Source: Trypanosoma brucei gambiense DAL972 (Eukaryota; Euglenozoa; Kinetoplastea; Trypanosomatida; Trypanosomatidae). From it: 64,000 nt of DNA. Where the stretch lies: positions 627,691 through 691,690 of the forward strand of contig NC_026740.1 in assembly GCF_000210295.1 (NCBI RefSeq), given 5' to 3'. Positions 31,519 to 42,645 of the stretch are shown here, one piece after another; position 1 is the stretch's first letter; each line of letters opens with the position of its first letter. Below the pieces are notes generated by a model that was not told the origin of the DNA, did not search any database, and was given only the letters and a program-made list of their open reading frames with translations. Position numbers and translations under genes: made by a program.

Positions 31519-32580
31519 CAGTTAGTGTCGCTGTGAGTGTCTATACTTGACAAAATACACACGAATGTGCGCAGGAGTTCTTGTTCCTAGTTCTCAGTTC
31601 CTGCTTCTGCAACTCCAAACAGGAAAAAAAAAGGAAGTACAAAAACACTCCGTACGTAGGCGACCGTCAATACACAAACAAGGAGGAGCACACGGCGAAA
31701 TATGCCACAGTAAAAAGAAAAAAAAAAGAACACAACTGTTTCGTGAATACATTGAACTTCTGGAACAGCATTCAATGGGAGGAAATCAATGAACTAATTT
31801 GTCAGAAACGGTCCAACTTAGCGCCCATTGGGTATCACAAAGTAATGGAAACTTATACGACATGAACCACCTTCGAAAAACAAAACGCCGGTATCTCAAA
31901 AATATCTAGAATACCCCTTTCCTACAAAATAAACGTAAATTTACTGCACAACACACAATACCCAATAAGAAATCATCTCAAACGTCCCCCTACCAACTCA
32001 GCGACACAATCAAACAGTTTAGAAAATAATGATTGCGATTTAAAAAATGGCAAAGGGGGATTGACGCAAATAACAAACCACAACACCATGAAATTTTAAC
32101 GTACAACAAAAGCACTTGTCATTGAGCCTAACGTCAAGAAGGGTCACAGCACTTATACCTGCAAAAAGGCTGAGAAATAAATCAAATAAAACAATAACAA
32201 CAACGACAACATCAATAAAGTGCAATGTGTCATAATGAACAGTGGGCACCCAACCAATACAACCCAACAATCATCACACAAAACTTTACATCACTCACCC
32301 CAAAAAGAACCCTTTTCGGTTTTTTTATTTAGAAAATGCACATAAAAAACAAAGATATGACTAAACAGCACGACATCATTAACAGAGAAAGTGAGGTAAG
32401 AGCGAAAATAACACAGATATTAACAATTCAAGAAGAGAAATTACAAAACTTCAAAAAAAGAAAAAGTTTGCGGTCAAGGAAAAGGGACACAAACACATTC
32501 AAAACTATGCTCAATACACAAGAAAACATTTAAAAAATATTCTAGCAGCAACACAAAGTATAGAAAAAAAAATCACGATC
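31519..32580. other. Spacer downstream of repetitive gene copy 1
   Basis: Holds the leader of the CNB-like gene and the 3' UTR of repetitive gene copy 1. From about 32365 it is also present next to copy 2 (38350-38565). A 65-residue AT-rich frame on the plus strand at 32336-32533 is probably chance. Confidence 0.5.
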
Positions 32581-32787
32581 TCAGCGGTTACGGATAACCC
32601 ATCTCTCCAACACACAACCACACGTAAATGAAGCAACATCAACCCGCATATTCGGATTACCACGACGTTTTTCTAAATCATTTACCGGACGGGAAACAAA
32701 ACGCTTCAGCAACCGTTTGAACCGCCTATCCTCCTCCTGCAATAAAAGAATCCGCTCATCCTCCTCCACGTCCATAAGACCACAGGA

Positions 32788-33126
32788 AAAAGAACCAGAA
32801 GCGTCCACTCCTTCTCCTGCACGTAAGGTGTCATTTTGCAAAGAAGTTCCAGCACCATATGTATTGAAGGCACCAGGGGCAATTCCCCTCCTCTCACCAT
32901 CGAATCCAAAATATAGCACATCACCAGCTTTATCACTGAAGGTAGATTCTGCAGTTTCACCAGCATTAAAAGGTCGCAACGAGTCAACTCCTTCTCCTGC
33001 GCGTAAGACGTCATTTTGCAAAGAAGTTCCAGCACCATATGTATTAAAGGCACCAGGTACAAGTTGCCTCCTGTCACCATCAAATCCAAAATATAAAACA
33101 TCACCAGCTTTAACACCGAAGGTAGA
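32788..33126 (-). repeat. Two 60-residue repeats in the C-terminal domain (copy 1)
   Basis: Two 180-base tandem units encode modules beginning STF and containing KAGDVLYFGFDG then GAFNTYGAGTSLQND and LRAGEGVD. The second unit is slightly shortened. They differ at several residues, so they are older than the 195-base units. Confidence 0.9.
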
Positions 33127-33177
33127 TTGTCCACTTTCGACAGCATTAAGAGTTTTCAACGTTTCAGCAACAAAATG

Positions 33178-36100
33178 CAACCCTTCACGGTCCTGTGTTT
33201 CAGTTGCGGTGACATTATTCATAGATATCGCAAGCATGTCATCAGTGAATTGATCATGGAGATCAAATGCACAATCATCATATGCACAAACAATATCCTT
33301 GCGGGAGGCGTCGTCTTCACCTTCAATAGCAGAAGCACATAATGCAAACCGCTCACGGCATTCATCACCTTGCAATCCTTCACGGTCCTGTGTTTCAGTT
33401 GCGGTTACATTATCCATAGATATCGCAAGCATGTCATCAGTGAATTGATCATGGAGATCAAATGCACGATCATCATATGCACAAACAATATCCTTGCGGG
33501 AGGCGTCCTCTTCACCTTCAATAGCAGAAGCACATAATGCAAACCGCTCACGGCATTCATCACCTTGCAATCCTTCACGGTCCTGTGTTTCAGTTGCGGT
33601 TACATTATCCATAGATATCGCAAGCATGTCATCAGTGAATTGATCATGGAGATCAAATGCACAATCATCATATGCACAGACAATATCCTTGCGGGAGGCG
33701 TCCTCTTCACCTTCAATAGCAGAAGCACATAATGCAAACCGCTCACGGCATTCATCACCTTGCAATCCTTCACGGTCCTGTGTTTCAGTTGCGGTGACAT
33801 TATCCATAGATATCGCAAGCATGTCATCAGTGAATTGATCATGGAGATCAAATGCACGATCATCATATGCACAGACAATATCCTTGCGGAAGGCGTCCTC
33901 TTCACCTTCAATAGCAGAAGCACATAATGCAAACCGCTCACGGCATTCATCACCTTGCAATCCTTCACGGTCCTGTGTTTCAGTTGCGGTGACATTATCC
34001 ATAGATATCGCAAGCATGTCATCAGTGAATTGATCATGGAGATCAAATGCACAATCATCATATGCACAAACAATATCCTTGCGGGAGGCGTCCTCTTCAC
34101 CTTCAATAGCAGAAGCACATAATGCAAACCGCTCACGGCATTCATCACCTTGCAATCCTTCACGGTCCTGTGTTTCAGTTGCGGTGACATTATCCATAGA
34201 TATCGCAAGCATGTCATCAGTGAATTGATCATGGAGATCAAATGCACAATCATCATATGCACAAACAATATCCTTGCGGGAGGCGTCCTCTTCACCTTCA
34301 ATAGCAGAAGCACATAATGCAAACCGCTCACGGCATTCATCACCTTGCAATCCTTCACGGTCCTGTGTTTCAGTTGCGGTGACATTATCCATAGATATCG
34401 CAAGCATGTCATCAGTGAATTGATCATGGAGATCAAATGCACAATCATCATATGCACAAACAATATCCTTGCGGGAGGCGTCCTCTTCACCTTCAATAGC
34501 AGAAGCACATAATGCAAACCGCTCACGGCATTCATCACCTTGCAATCCTTCACGGTCCTGTGTTTCAGTTGCGGTGACATTATCCATAGATATCGCAAGC
34601 ATGTCATCAGTGAATTGATCATGGAGATCAAATGCACAATCATCATATGCACAAACAATATCCTTGCGGGAGGCGTCCTCTTCACCTTCAATAGCAGAAG
34701 CACATAATGCAAACCGCTCACGGCATTCATCACCTTGCAATCCTTCACGGTCCTGTGTTTCAGTTGCGGTGACATTATCCATAGATATCGCAAGCATGTC
34801 ATCAGTGAATTGATCATGGAGATCAAATGCACAATCATCATATGCACAGACAATATCCTTGCGGGAGGCGTCCTCTTCACCTTTCAATAGCAGAAGCACA
34901 TAATGCAAACCGCTCACGGCATTCATCACCTTGCAATCCTTCACGGTCCTGTGTTTCAGTTGCGGTGACATTATCCATAGATATCGCAAGCATGTCATCA
35001 GTGAATTGATCATGGAGATCAAATGCACAATCATCATATGCACAGACAATATCCTTGCGGGAGGCGTCCTCTTCACTTTCAATAGCAGAAGCACATAATG
35101 CAAACCGCTCACGGCATTCATCACCTTGCAATCCTTCACGGTCCTGTGTTTCAGTTGCGGTGACATTATCCATAGATATCGCAAGCATGTCATCAGTGAA
35201 TTGATCATGGAGATCAAATGCACAATCATCATATGCACAGACAATATCCTTGCGGGAGGCGTCCTCTTCACTTTCAATAGCAGAAGCACATAATGCAAAC
35301 CGCTCACGGCATTCATCACCTTGCAATCCTTCACGGTCCTGTGTTTCAGTTGCGGTGACATTATCCATAGATATCGCAAGCATGTCATCAGTGAATTGAT
35401 CATGGAGATCAAATGCACAATCATCATATGCACAGACAATATCCTTGCGGGAGGCGTCCTCTTCACCTTCAATAGCAGAAGCACATAATGCAAACCGCTC
35501 ACGGCATTCATCACCTTGCAATCCTTCACGGTCCTGTGTTTCAGTTGCGGTGACATTATCCATAGATATCGCAAGCATGTCATCAGTGAATTGATCATGG
35601 AGATCAAATGCACAATCATCATATGCACAGACAATATCCTTGCGGGAGGCGTCCTCTTCACCTTCAATAGCAGAAGCACATAATGCAAACCGCTCACGGC
35701 ATTCATCACCTTGCAATCCTTCACGGTCCTGTGTTTCAGTTGCGGTGACATTATCCATAGATATCGCAAGCATGTCATCAGTGAATTGATCATGGAGATC
35801 AAATGCACAATCATCATATGCACAAACAATATCCTTGCGGGAGGCGTCCTCTTCACCTTCAATAGCAGAAGCACATAATGCAAACCGCTCACGGCATTCA
35901 TCACCTTGCAATCCTTCACGGTCCTGTGTTTCAGTTGCGGTGACATTATCCATAGATATCGCAAGCATGTCATCAGTGAATTGATCATGGAGATCAAATG
36001 CACGATCATCATATGCACAAACAATATCCTTGCGGAAGGCGTCCTCTTCACCTTCAATAGCAGAAGCACATAATGCAAACCGCTCACGGCATTCATCACC

Positions 36101-36199
36101 TTGCAATCCTTCACGGTCCTGTGTTTCAGTTGCGGTGACATTATCCATAGATATCGCAAGCATGTCATCAGTGAATTGATCATGGAGATCAAATGCACA
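33178..36199 (-). repeat. 195-base coding tandem repeat array, 15 units plus 96 bases (copy 1)
   Basis: Each unit encodes 65 residues running from CAFDLHDQFTDDMLAI to RKDIVCAYDD. Length 3022 equals 15 x 195 plus a 96-base partial unit plus the one inserted T. Units are nearly identical; recurring variants are Cys/Arg at position 1, Ser/Phe in DASRKD, and Gly/Ser before EED. Confidence 0.97.
34881..34885 (-). other. One-base insertion causing the frameshift
   Basis: Every other unit reads CACCTTCAATAG (or CACTTTCAATAG) on the plus strand. This one reads CACCTTTCAATAG, an extra T. It switches the reading frame after the seventh unit from the N-terminus. Confidence 0.95.
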
Positions 36200-37831
36200 A
36201 TCAACTTTTGTGGATGTACTGCGTATACGTGTTTCGTTGGATTTGTTATTTGTTTCCGCTGAGTTATTTTTTGTGCTTTTTTGATTGTCTTGATCCGATA
36301 TGCCTTGATTATTGTTTTCTTTGATTTCGTATGAATATTCGTCTTTTTTGTTCTCTTCTATTTTTTTTTGTATTTTTTCTTTATTTGCATCTTCGTAAAT
36401 TTCTTCTTTTTGTGTTTTATTTGTGTTTCTTAGTATGTTGAACATGGCGTTTACCTCGTTTTCCATTATCTTATCCCTCTCCTGCTCCTCCCTGCATATT
36501 ATTCCTTGCTTGTAGTTTTTCCTTTGTTCATGTTTGTTTATGATCTCCTCTCGTTCTGTTGTCTTTATTTTTTCTGGCTCTTCATAGTCTGCCTTTATGT
36601 GTCGTTTAGTTGGTGATTGCGTTGAAGCCATATCCTGTGTTTCGTTGAGCGTCGTTGGTGTGGAGTGTGACACTTTGTCGTTTTTCCATAAAATATTTAT
36701 GAGTTCGTATATTTCTTGATCCATCGCCTCATCCAAGTCGGAGTCCCAAGAGTTCCATAGAAGGAGACTCTCATTGGTGTTAGATTTTCTAACTGGATAT
36801 TTTTCAGTTGGATGTCCTTTCTCATCTATTTCCTCTTTCTTTATTCGTGCAGCGTTTAACATTTTTAGTGCCAATCTCATCCTTGTTTGTAATTTATGGA
36901 TTGCAATGGCGTGTTCAAGATACATTCGTTGACGTTGTGCTGACTCTTGTATACGCAGCTTTTCAGTTTGTAGCGGATACGCGTAACTAATCCATTCACC
37001 TGCGTTTATTTCCACCGCTGGTTCCTCCTCGTCGCTACACTCGCCGCCATCAACCTTCCTCGTGAGGTTGCGCCTATCGACGCTTTCCTTGCTAACTATC
37101 AAGTTGCGTCTCTCCTCCTCCTTCTCGATTACAGCATGTACATTTTGTAGTGCTAACCACATCTTTTCTTCTGCATCTAACCGTTGCTGATAAGCTTTAA
37201 CCTGAAGCACTCTATGTGTCATCATTTTTTGAATTAGAGCGGAATACGCTTCCATTTCTTCTATGTGGAGTTCATGCCGTGCAATGTCCTCATCGTGCTG
37301 AACCCTCCAACATGGGGGGTCAGTTGATACTTCTCGCCTGCTCCTCTCTACACTACCCTTCAGGTCATCTGTGACGATGTGAGCAATTATATCAGCAGCC
37401 GGAGAAACCGCAGGACTCTTGGAATGGCCTCGCCCCCTGGGCACAGACATTGTGTCGCCGCTAAACAGAATAGAACCGAAGCGACCGATAGAGGTTGTTG
37501 CACTCATTGGGTGAGCACGTGCTGCTTTGAACCCCTGTCCAACCTGCCCACCATGAGAACGATGGAAGGCGGAGTTTAGCCTAATGGGAGAAGGAGGGTT
37601 CTTTTCATAATACCGCGATGCAGACCGCGTGTCAACATCTTCCCACATCCCCACAGTATTGGTGCGAGAGACGCGATCTTGTGGAGCGGAAGGGGGTGGG
37701 GATGACGTGAAGCTGGCTACGGTTTTGCTCTCCAAACTATCCCTTCTAGTCGCCGCACGCTTGAGGAGCCCTGCAGCCCGCGCTAAACCTCCACGGCGTC
37801 TCGATGGCGCATCCGTATTTCGCGATCTCAT

Positions 37832-38249
37832 CAGAAGATGCGCTGGCAACTAACGAAATGCGGTAGTTGTGGAAACACACCCACGTACTTGGTAACCGTG
37901 ATAGGCGTTCAGTCTTGTGCAGATGAGTGACTATTATATATATATATATATATATTATACAGGAAACTTGAAGGTAGATGTGCTCCTGGTACCTTCACAC
38001 TGAGGGCAACTCAAATGACTAAATTCTTCTTTGTCACCGCTGCTGCTTCCTGTGAACACCTGGTGTCTTAAGGCAACCAGCGTTGCACGTAAGTGAAACT
38101 TCTTCCAATTGCTTTCCGTGTCTCTTTACAGCGATATTGCGTCGCTCGTTATAATACGTAAAGTCACCTCTGCCTCACGGAATAACACTCACCAACGCAT
38201 AAGACGTTGATAAGGGAGGGGGAAAGCCTGGCACTTGTCTCACTTTCAC
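37832..38249. other. Upstream region of repetitive gene copy 1
   Basis: Near-identical to 42646-43061, with a (TA)n run at about 37934-37956 differing slightly in length from the one in copy 2. It would carry the 5' UTR. It ends at the assembly gap. Confidence 0.8.
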
Positions 38250-38349
38250 NNNNNNNNNNNNNNNNNNNNNNNNNNNNNNNNNNNNNNNNNNNNNNNNNNN
38301 NNNNNNNNNNNNNNNNNNNNNNNNNNNNNNNNNNNNNNNNNNNNNNNNN
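38250..38349. other. Assembly gap (100 N)
   Basis: Exactly 100 undetermined bases, a conventional placeholder size, so the true length is unknown. It separates the upstream flank of copy 1 from the downstream flank of copy 2 and could hide further copies of the repetitive gene. Confidence 0.99.
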
Positions 38350-38565
38350 CAGCCCGACCATCATTAACTGAGAAAGTGAGGTAAGAGCGAAAATAACACA
38401 GATATTAACAATTCAAGAAGAGAAATTACAAAACTTCAAAAAAAGAAAAAGTTTGCGGTCAAGGAAAAGGGACACAAACACATTCAAAACTATGCTCAAT
38501 ACACAAGAAAACATTTAAAAAATATTCTAGCAGCAACACAAAGTATAGAAAAAAAAATCACGATC

Positions 38566-41500
38566 TCAGCGGTTACGGATAACCCATCTCTCCAACACAC
38601 AACCACACGTAAATGAAGCAACATCAACCCGCATATTCGGATTACCACGACGTTTTTCTAAATCATTTACCGGACGGGAAACAAAACGCTTCAGCAACCG
38701 TTTGAACCGCCTATCCTCCTCCTGCAATAAAAGAATCCGCTCATCCTCCTCCACGTCCATAAGACCACAGGAAAAAGAACCAGAAGCGTCCACTCCTTCT
38801 CCTGCACGTAAGGTGTCATTTTGCAAAGAAGTTCCAGCACCATATGTATTGAAGGCACCAGGGGCAATTCCCCTCCTCTCACCATCGAATCCAAAATATA
38901 GCACATCACCAGCTTTATCACTGAAGGTAGATTCTGCAGTTTCACCAGCATTAAAAGGTCGCAACGAGTCAACTCCTTCTCCTGCGCGTAAGACGTCATT
39001 TTGCAAAGAAGTTCCAGCACCATATGTATTAAAGGCACCAGGTACAAGTTGCCTCCTGTCACCATCAAATCCAAAATATAAAACATCACCAGCTTTAACA
39101 CCGAAGGTAGATTGTCCACTTTCGACAGCATTAAGAGTTTTCAACGTTTCAGCAACAAAATGCAACCCTTCACGGTCCTGTGTTTCAGTTGCGGTGACAT
39201 TATTCATAGATATCGCAAGCATGTCATCAGTGAATTGATCATGGAGATCAAATGCACAATCATCATATGCACAAACAATATCCTTGCGGGAGGCGTCCTC
39301 TTCACCTCCAATAGCAGAAGCACATAATGCAAACCGCTCACGGCATTCATCACCTTGCAATCCTTCACGGTCCTGTGTTTCAGTTGCGGTTACATTATCC
39401 ATAGATATCGCAAGCATGTCATCAGTGAATTGATCATGGAGATCAAATGCACGATCATCATATGCACAAACAATATCCTTGCGGGAGGCGTCCTCTTCAC
39501 CTTCAATAGCAGAAGCACATAATGCAAACCGCTCACGGCATTCATCACCTTGCAATCCTTCACGGTCCTGTGTTTCAGTTGCGGTTACATTATCCATAGA
39601 TATCGCAAGCATGTCATCAGTGAATTGATCATGGAGATCAAATGCACGATCATCATATGCACAAACAATATCCTTGCGGGAGGCGTCCTCTTCACCTTCA
39701 ATAGCAGAAGCACATAATGCAAACCGCTCACGGCATTCATCACCTTGCAATCCTTCACGGTCCTGTGTTTCAGTTGCGGTGACATTATCCATAGATATCG
39801 CAAGCATGTCATCAGTGAATTGATCATGGAGATCAAATGCACGATCATCATATGCACAAACAATATCCTTGCGGAAGGCGTCCTCTTCACCTTCAATAGC
39901 AGAAGCACATAATGCAAACCGCTCACGGCATTCATCACCTTGCAATCCTTCACGGTCCTGTGTTTCAGTTGCGGTGACATTATCCATAGATATCGCAAGC
40001 ATGTCATCAGTGAATTGATCATGGAGATCAAATGCACAATCATCATATGCACAAACAATATCCTTGCGGGAGGCGTCCTCTTCACCTTCAATAGCAGAAG
40101 CACATAATGCAAACCGCTCACGGCATTCATCACCTTGCAATCCTTCACGGTCCTGTGTTTCAGTTGCGGTGACATTATCCATAGATATCGCAAGCATGTC
40201 ATCAGTGAATTGATCATGGAGATCAAATGCACGATCATCATATGCACAAACAATATCCTTGCGGGAGGCGTCCTCTTCACCTTCAATAGCAGAAGCACAT
40301 AATGCAAACCGCTCACGGCATTCATCACCTTGCAATCCTTCACGGTCCTGTGTTTCAGTTGCGGTGACATTATCCATAGATATCGCAAGCATGTCATCAG
40401 TGAATTGATCATGGAGATCAAATGCACAATCATCATATGCACAAACAATATCCTTGCGGGAGGCGTCCTCTTCACCTTCAATAGCAGAAGCACATAATGC
40501 AAACCGCTCACGGCATTCATCACCTTGCAATCCTTCACGGTCCTGTGTTTCAGTTGCGGTGACATTATCCATAGATATCGCAAGCATGTCATCAGTGAAT
40601 TGATCATGGAGATCAAATGCACAATCATCATATGCACAGACAATATCCTTGCGGGAGGCGTCCTCTTCACCTTCAATAGCAGAAGCACATAATGCAAACC
40701 GCTCACGGCATTCATCACCTTGCAATCCTTCACGGTCCTGTGTTTCAGTTGCGGTGACATTATCCATAGATATCGCAAGCATGTCATCAGTGAATTGATC
40801 ATGGAGATCAAATGCACAATCATCATATGCACAGACAATATCCTTGCGGGAGGCGTCCTCTTCACTTTCAATAGCAGAAGCACATAATGCAAACCGCTCA
40901 CGGCATTCATCACCTTGCAATCCTTCACGGTCCTGTGTTTCAGTTGCGGTGACATTATCCATAGATATCGCAAGCATGTCATCAGTGAATTGATCATGGA
41001 GATCAAATGCACAATCAACTTTTTTGGATGTACTGCGTATACGTTTTTCGTTGGATTTGTTATTTGTTTCCGCTGAGTTATTTTTTGTGCTTTTTTGATT
41101 GTCTTGATCCGATATGCCTTGATTATTGTTTTCTTTGATTTCGTATGAATATTCGTCTTTTTTGTTCTCTTCTATTTTTTTTTGTATTTTTTCTTTATTT
41201 GCATCTTCGTAAATTTCTTCTTTTTGTGTTTTATTTGTGTTTCTTAGTATGTTGAACATGGCGTTTACCTCGTTTTCCATTATCTTATCCCTCTCCTGCT
41301 CCTCCCTGCATATTATTCCTTGCTTGTAGTTTTTCCTTTGTTCATGTTTGTTTATGATCTCCTCTCGTTCTGTTGTCTTTATTTTTTCTGGCTCTTCATA
41401 GTCTGCCTTTATGTGTCGTTTAGTTGGTGATTGCGTTGAAGCCATATCCTGTGTTTCGTTGAGCGTCGTTGGTGTGGAGTGTGACACTTTGTCGTTTTTC

Positions 41501-42645
41501 CATAAAATATTTATGAGTTCGTATATTTCTTGATCCATCGCCTCATCCAAGTCGGAGTCCCAAGAGTTCCATAGAAGGAGACTCTCATTGGTGTTAGATT
41601 TTCTAACTGGATATTTTTCAGTTGGATGTCCTTTCTCATCTATTTCCTCTTTCTTTATTCGTGCAGCGTTTAACATTTTTAGTGCCAGTCTCATCCTTGT
41701 TTGTAATTTATGGATTGCAATGGCGTGTTCAAGATACATTCGTTGACGTTGTGCTGACTCTTGTATACGCAGCTTTTCAGTTTGTAGCGGATACGCGTAA
41801 CTAATCCATTCACCTGCGTTTATTTCCACCGCTGGTTCCTCCTCGTCGCTACACTCGCCGCCATCAACCTTCCTCGTGAGGTTGCGCCTATCGACGCTTT
41901 CCTTGCTAACTATCAAGTTGCGTCTCTCCTCCTCCTTCTCGATTACAGCATGTACATTTTGTAGTGCTAACCACATCTTTTCTTCTGCATCTAACCGTTG
42001 CTGATAAGCTTTAACCTGAAGCACTCTATGTGTCATCATTTTTTGAATTAGAGCGGAATACGCTTCCATTTCTTCTATGTGGAGTTCATGCCGTGCAATG
42101 TCCTCATCGTGCTGAACCCTCCAACATGGGGGGTCAGTTGATACTTCTCGCCTGCTCCTCTCTACACTACCCTTCAGGTCATCTGTGACGATGTGAGCAA
42201 TTATATCAGCAGCCGGAGAAACCGCAGGACTCTTGGAATGGCCTCGCCCCCTGGGCACAGACATTGTGTCGCCGCTAAACAGAATAGAACCGAAGCGACC
42301 GATAGAGGTTGTTGCACTCATTGGGTGAGCACGTGCTGCTTTGAACCCCTGTCCAACCTGCCCACCATGAGAACGATGGAAGGCGGAGTTTAGCCTAATG
42401 GGAGAAGGAGGGTTCTTTTCATAATACCGCGATGCAGACCGCGTGTCAACATCTTCCCACATCCCCACAGTACTGGTGCGAGAGACGCGATCTTGTGGAG
42501 CGGAAGGGGGTGGGGATGACGTGAAGCTGCCTACGGTTTTGCTCTCCAAACTATCCCTTCTAGTCGCCGCACGCTTGAGGAGCCCTGCAGCCCGCGCTAA
42601 ACCTCCACGGCGTCTCGATGGCGCATCCGTATTTCGCGATCTCAT
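38566..42645 (-). CDS. Repetitive protein of unknown function, copy 2 (intact)
   Basis: A 1359-residue protein I do not recognise. Residues 1-45 are very basic (RSRNTDAPSRRRGGLARAAG). Residues about 190-260 and 300-330 are helical and charged, with coiled-coil character. About 360-540 is Lys/Glu/Asn-rich, disordered, and encoded by AT-rich DNA unlike its neighbours. From 545 to about 1161 come nine 65-residue repeats plus a partial one, each acidic with up to four cysteines. Two related 60-residue modules follow (about 1179-1291, KAGDVLYFGFDG), then a basic tail ending CGCVLERWVIRNR. There is no signal peptide or membrane segment. Such repeats are common in trypanosome cytoskeletal and flagellum-attachment proteins and in immunodominant antigens, but the repeat does not match the GM6/FRA or MARP repeats as I remember them. 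The start is the ATG at 42645. Confidence 0.88.
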   Translation of the reverse strand: MRSRNTDAPSRRRGGLARAAGLLKRAATRRDSLESKTVGSFTSSPPPSAPQDRVSRTSTVGMWEDVDTRSASRYYEKNPPSPIRLNSAFHRSHGGQVGQGFKAARAHPMSATTSIGRFGSILFSGDTMSVPRGRGHSKSPAVSPAADIIAHIVTDDLKGSVERSRREVSTDPPCWRVQHDEDIARHELHIEEMEAYSALIQKMMTHRVLQVKAYQQRLDAEEKMWLALQNVHAVIEKEEERRNLIVSKESVDRRNLTRKVDGGECSDEEEPAVEINAGEWISYAYPLQTEKLRIQESAQRQRMYLEHAIAIHKLQTRMRLALKMLNAARIKKEEIDEKGHPTEKYPVRKSNTNESLLLWNSWDSDLDEAMDQEIYELINILWKNDKVSHSTPTTLNETQDMASTQSPTKRHIKADYEEPEKIKTTEREEIINKHEQRKNYKQGIICREEQERDKIMENEVNAMFNILRNTNKTQKEEIYEDANKEKIQKKIEENKKDEYSYEIKENNNQGISDQDNQKSTKNNSAETNNKSNEKRIRSTSKKVDCAFDLHDQFTDDMLAISMDNVTATETQDREGLQGDECRERFALCASAIESEEDASRKDIVCAYDDCAFDLHDQFTDDMLAISMDNVTATETQDREGLQGDECRERFALCASAIEGEEDASRKDIVCAYDDCAFDLHDQFTDDMLAISMDNVTATETQDREGLQGDECRERFALCASAIEGEEDASRKDIVCAYDDCAFDLHDQFTDDMLAISMDNVTATETQDREGLQGDECRERFALCASAIEGEEDASRKDIVCAYDDRAFDLHDQFTDDMLAISMDNVTATETQDREGLQGDECRERFALCASAIEGEEDASRKDIVCAYDDCAFDLHDQFTDDMLAISMDNVTATETQDREGLQGDECRERFALCASAIEGEEDAFRKDIVCAYDDRAFDLHDQFTDDMLAISMDNVTATETQDREGLQGDECRERFALCASAIEGEEDASRKDIVCAYDDRAFDLHDQFTDDMLAISMDNVTATETQDREGLQGDECRERFALCASAIEGEEDASRKDIVCAYDDRAFDLHDQFTDDMLAISMDNVTATETQDREGLQGDECRERFALCASAIGGEEDASRKDIVCAYDDCAFDLHDQFTDDMLAISMNNVTATETQDREGLHFVAETLKTLNAVESGQSTFGVKAGDVLYFGFDGDRRQLVPGAFNTYGAGTSLQNDVLRAGEGVDSLRPFNAGETAESTFSDKAGDVLYFGFDGERRGIAPGAFNTYGAGTSLQNDTLRAGEGVDASGSFSCGLMDVEEDERILLLQEEDRRFKRLLKRFVSRPVNDLEKRRGNPNMRVDVASFTCGCVLERWVIRNR
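38773..39111 (-). repeat. Two 60-residue repeats in the C-terminal domain (copy 2)
   Basis: Same arrangement as at 32788-33126 in copy 1, with the same sequence as far as I could compare. Confidence 0.9.
39163..41013 (-). repeat. 195-base coding tandem repeat array, 9 units plus 96 bases (copy 2)
   Basis: Length 1851 equals 9 x 195 plus 96, so the frame is kept. The 3'-terminal partial unit has Asn for Asp (ISMNN) in both copies. The unit before it carries copy-specific changes (a Gly-Gly in copy 2, a Glu-Asp-Asp in copy 1). Confidence 0.97.

Larger units (their letters stand above)
32581..37831 (-). pseudogene. Repetitive protein gene copy 1, frameshifted
   Basis: Same gene as at 38566-42645, with a one-base insertion (TTT for TT at 34882-34884) in the seventh 195-base repeat. 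As written, the product stops at 34877 after 984 residues and loses the remaining repeats and the C-terminal domain. Removing the extra base would give one frame of 1749 residues, exactly 390 (six 65-residue repeats) longer than copy 2. The N-terminal part differs from copy 2 at only a few residues (an Asn/Ser, an Ala/Gly and Thr/Lys changes just before the array). The start is the ATG at 37831; a TTG 18 bases upstream is disregarded. Because the change is in a short homopolymer, inside a repeat array next to a gap, a sequencing or assembly error is as likely as a true pseudogene. Confidence 0.8.
32365..38249. repeat. Large tandem duplication, copy 1 (runs into the assembly gap)
   Basis: This block contains repetitive gene copy 1 and its flanks. 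It matches 38350-43061 almost base for base outside the internal repeat array, including the (TA)n run and the segment upstream of the start. Differences I saw are a handful of substitutions, a TA-run length change, six extra 195-base units and one extra T. Confidence 0.93.

Noticed and set aside
32336..32533. 65-residue plus-strand frame next to repetitive gene copy 1
   Set aside because: It is antisense to the transcription unit and its Lys/Glu/Asn content follows from A-rich 3' UTR sequence.
33600..36204. A 1207-residue hydrophobic repeat protein in the second frame
   Set aside because: It is the out-of-frame shadow of the 195-base repeat and reaches the true C-terminus only through the one-base frameshift.
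33178..41013. The repeats are those of the flagellar antigen GM6/FRA or of MARP
   Set aside because: As I remember them, GM6/FRA units are 68 residues with a different sequence rich in Glu, Arg and Leu, and MARP units are 38 residues. The 65-residue unit here shares neither length nor motif.
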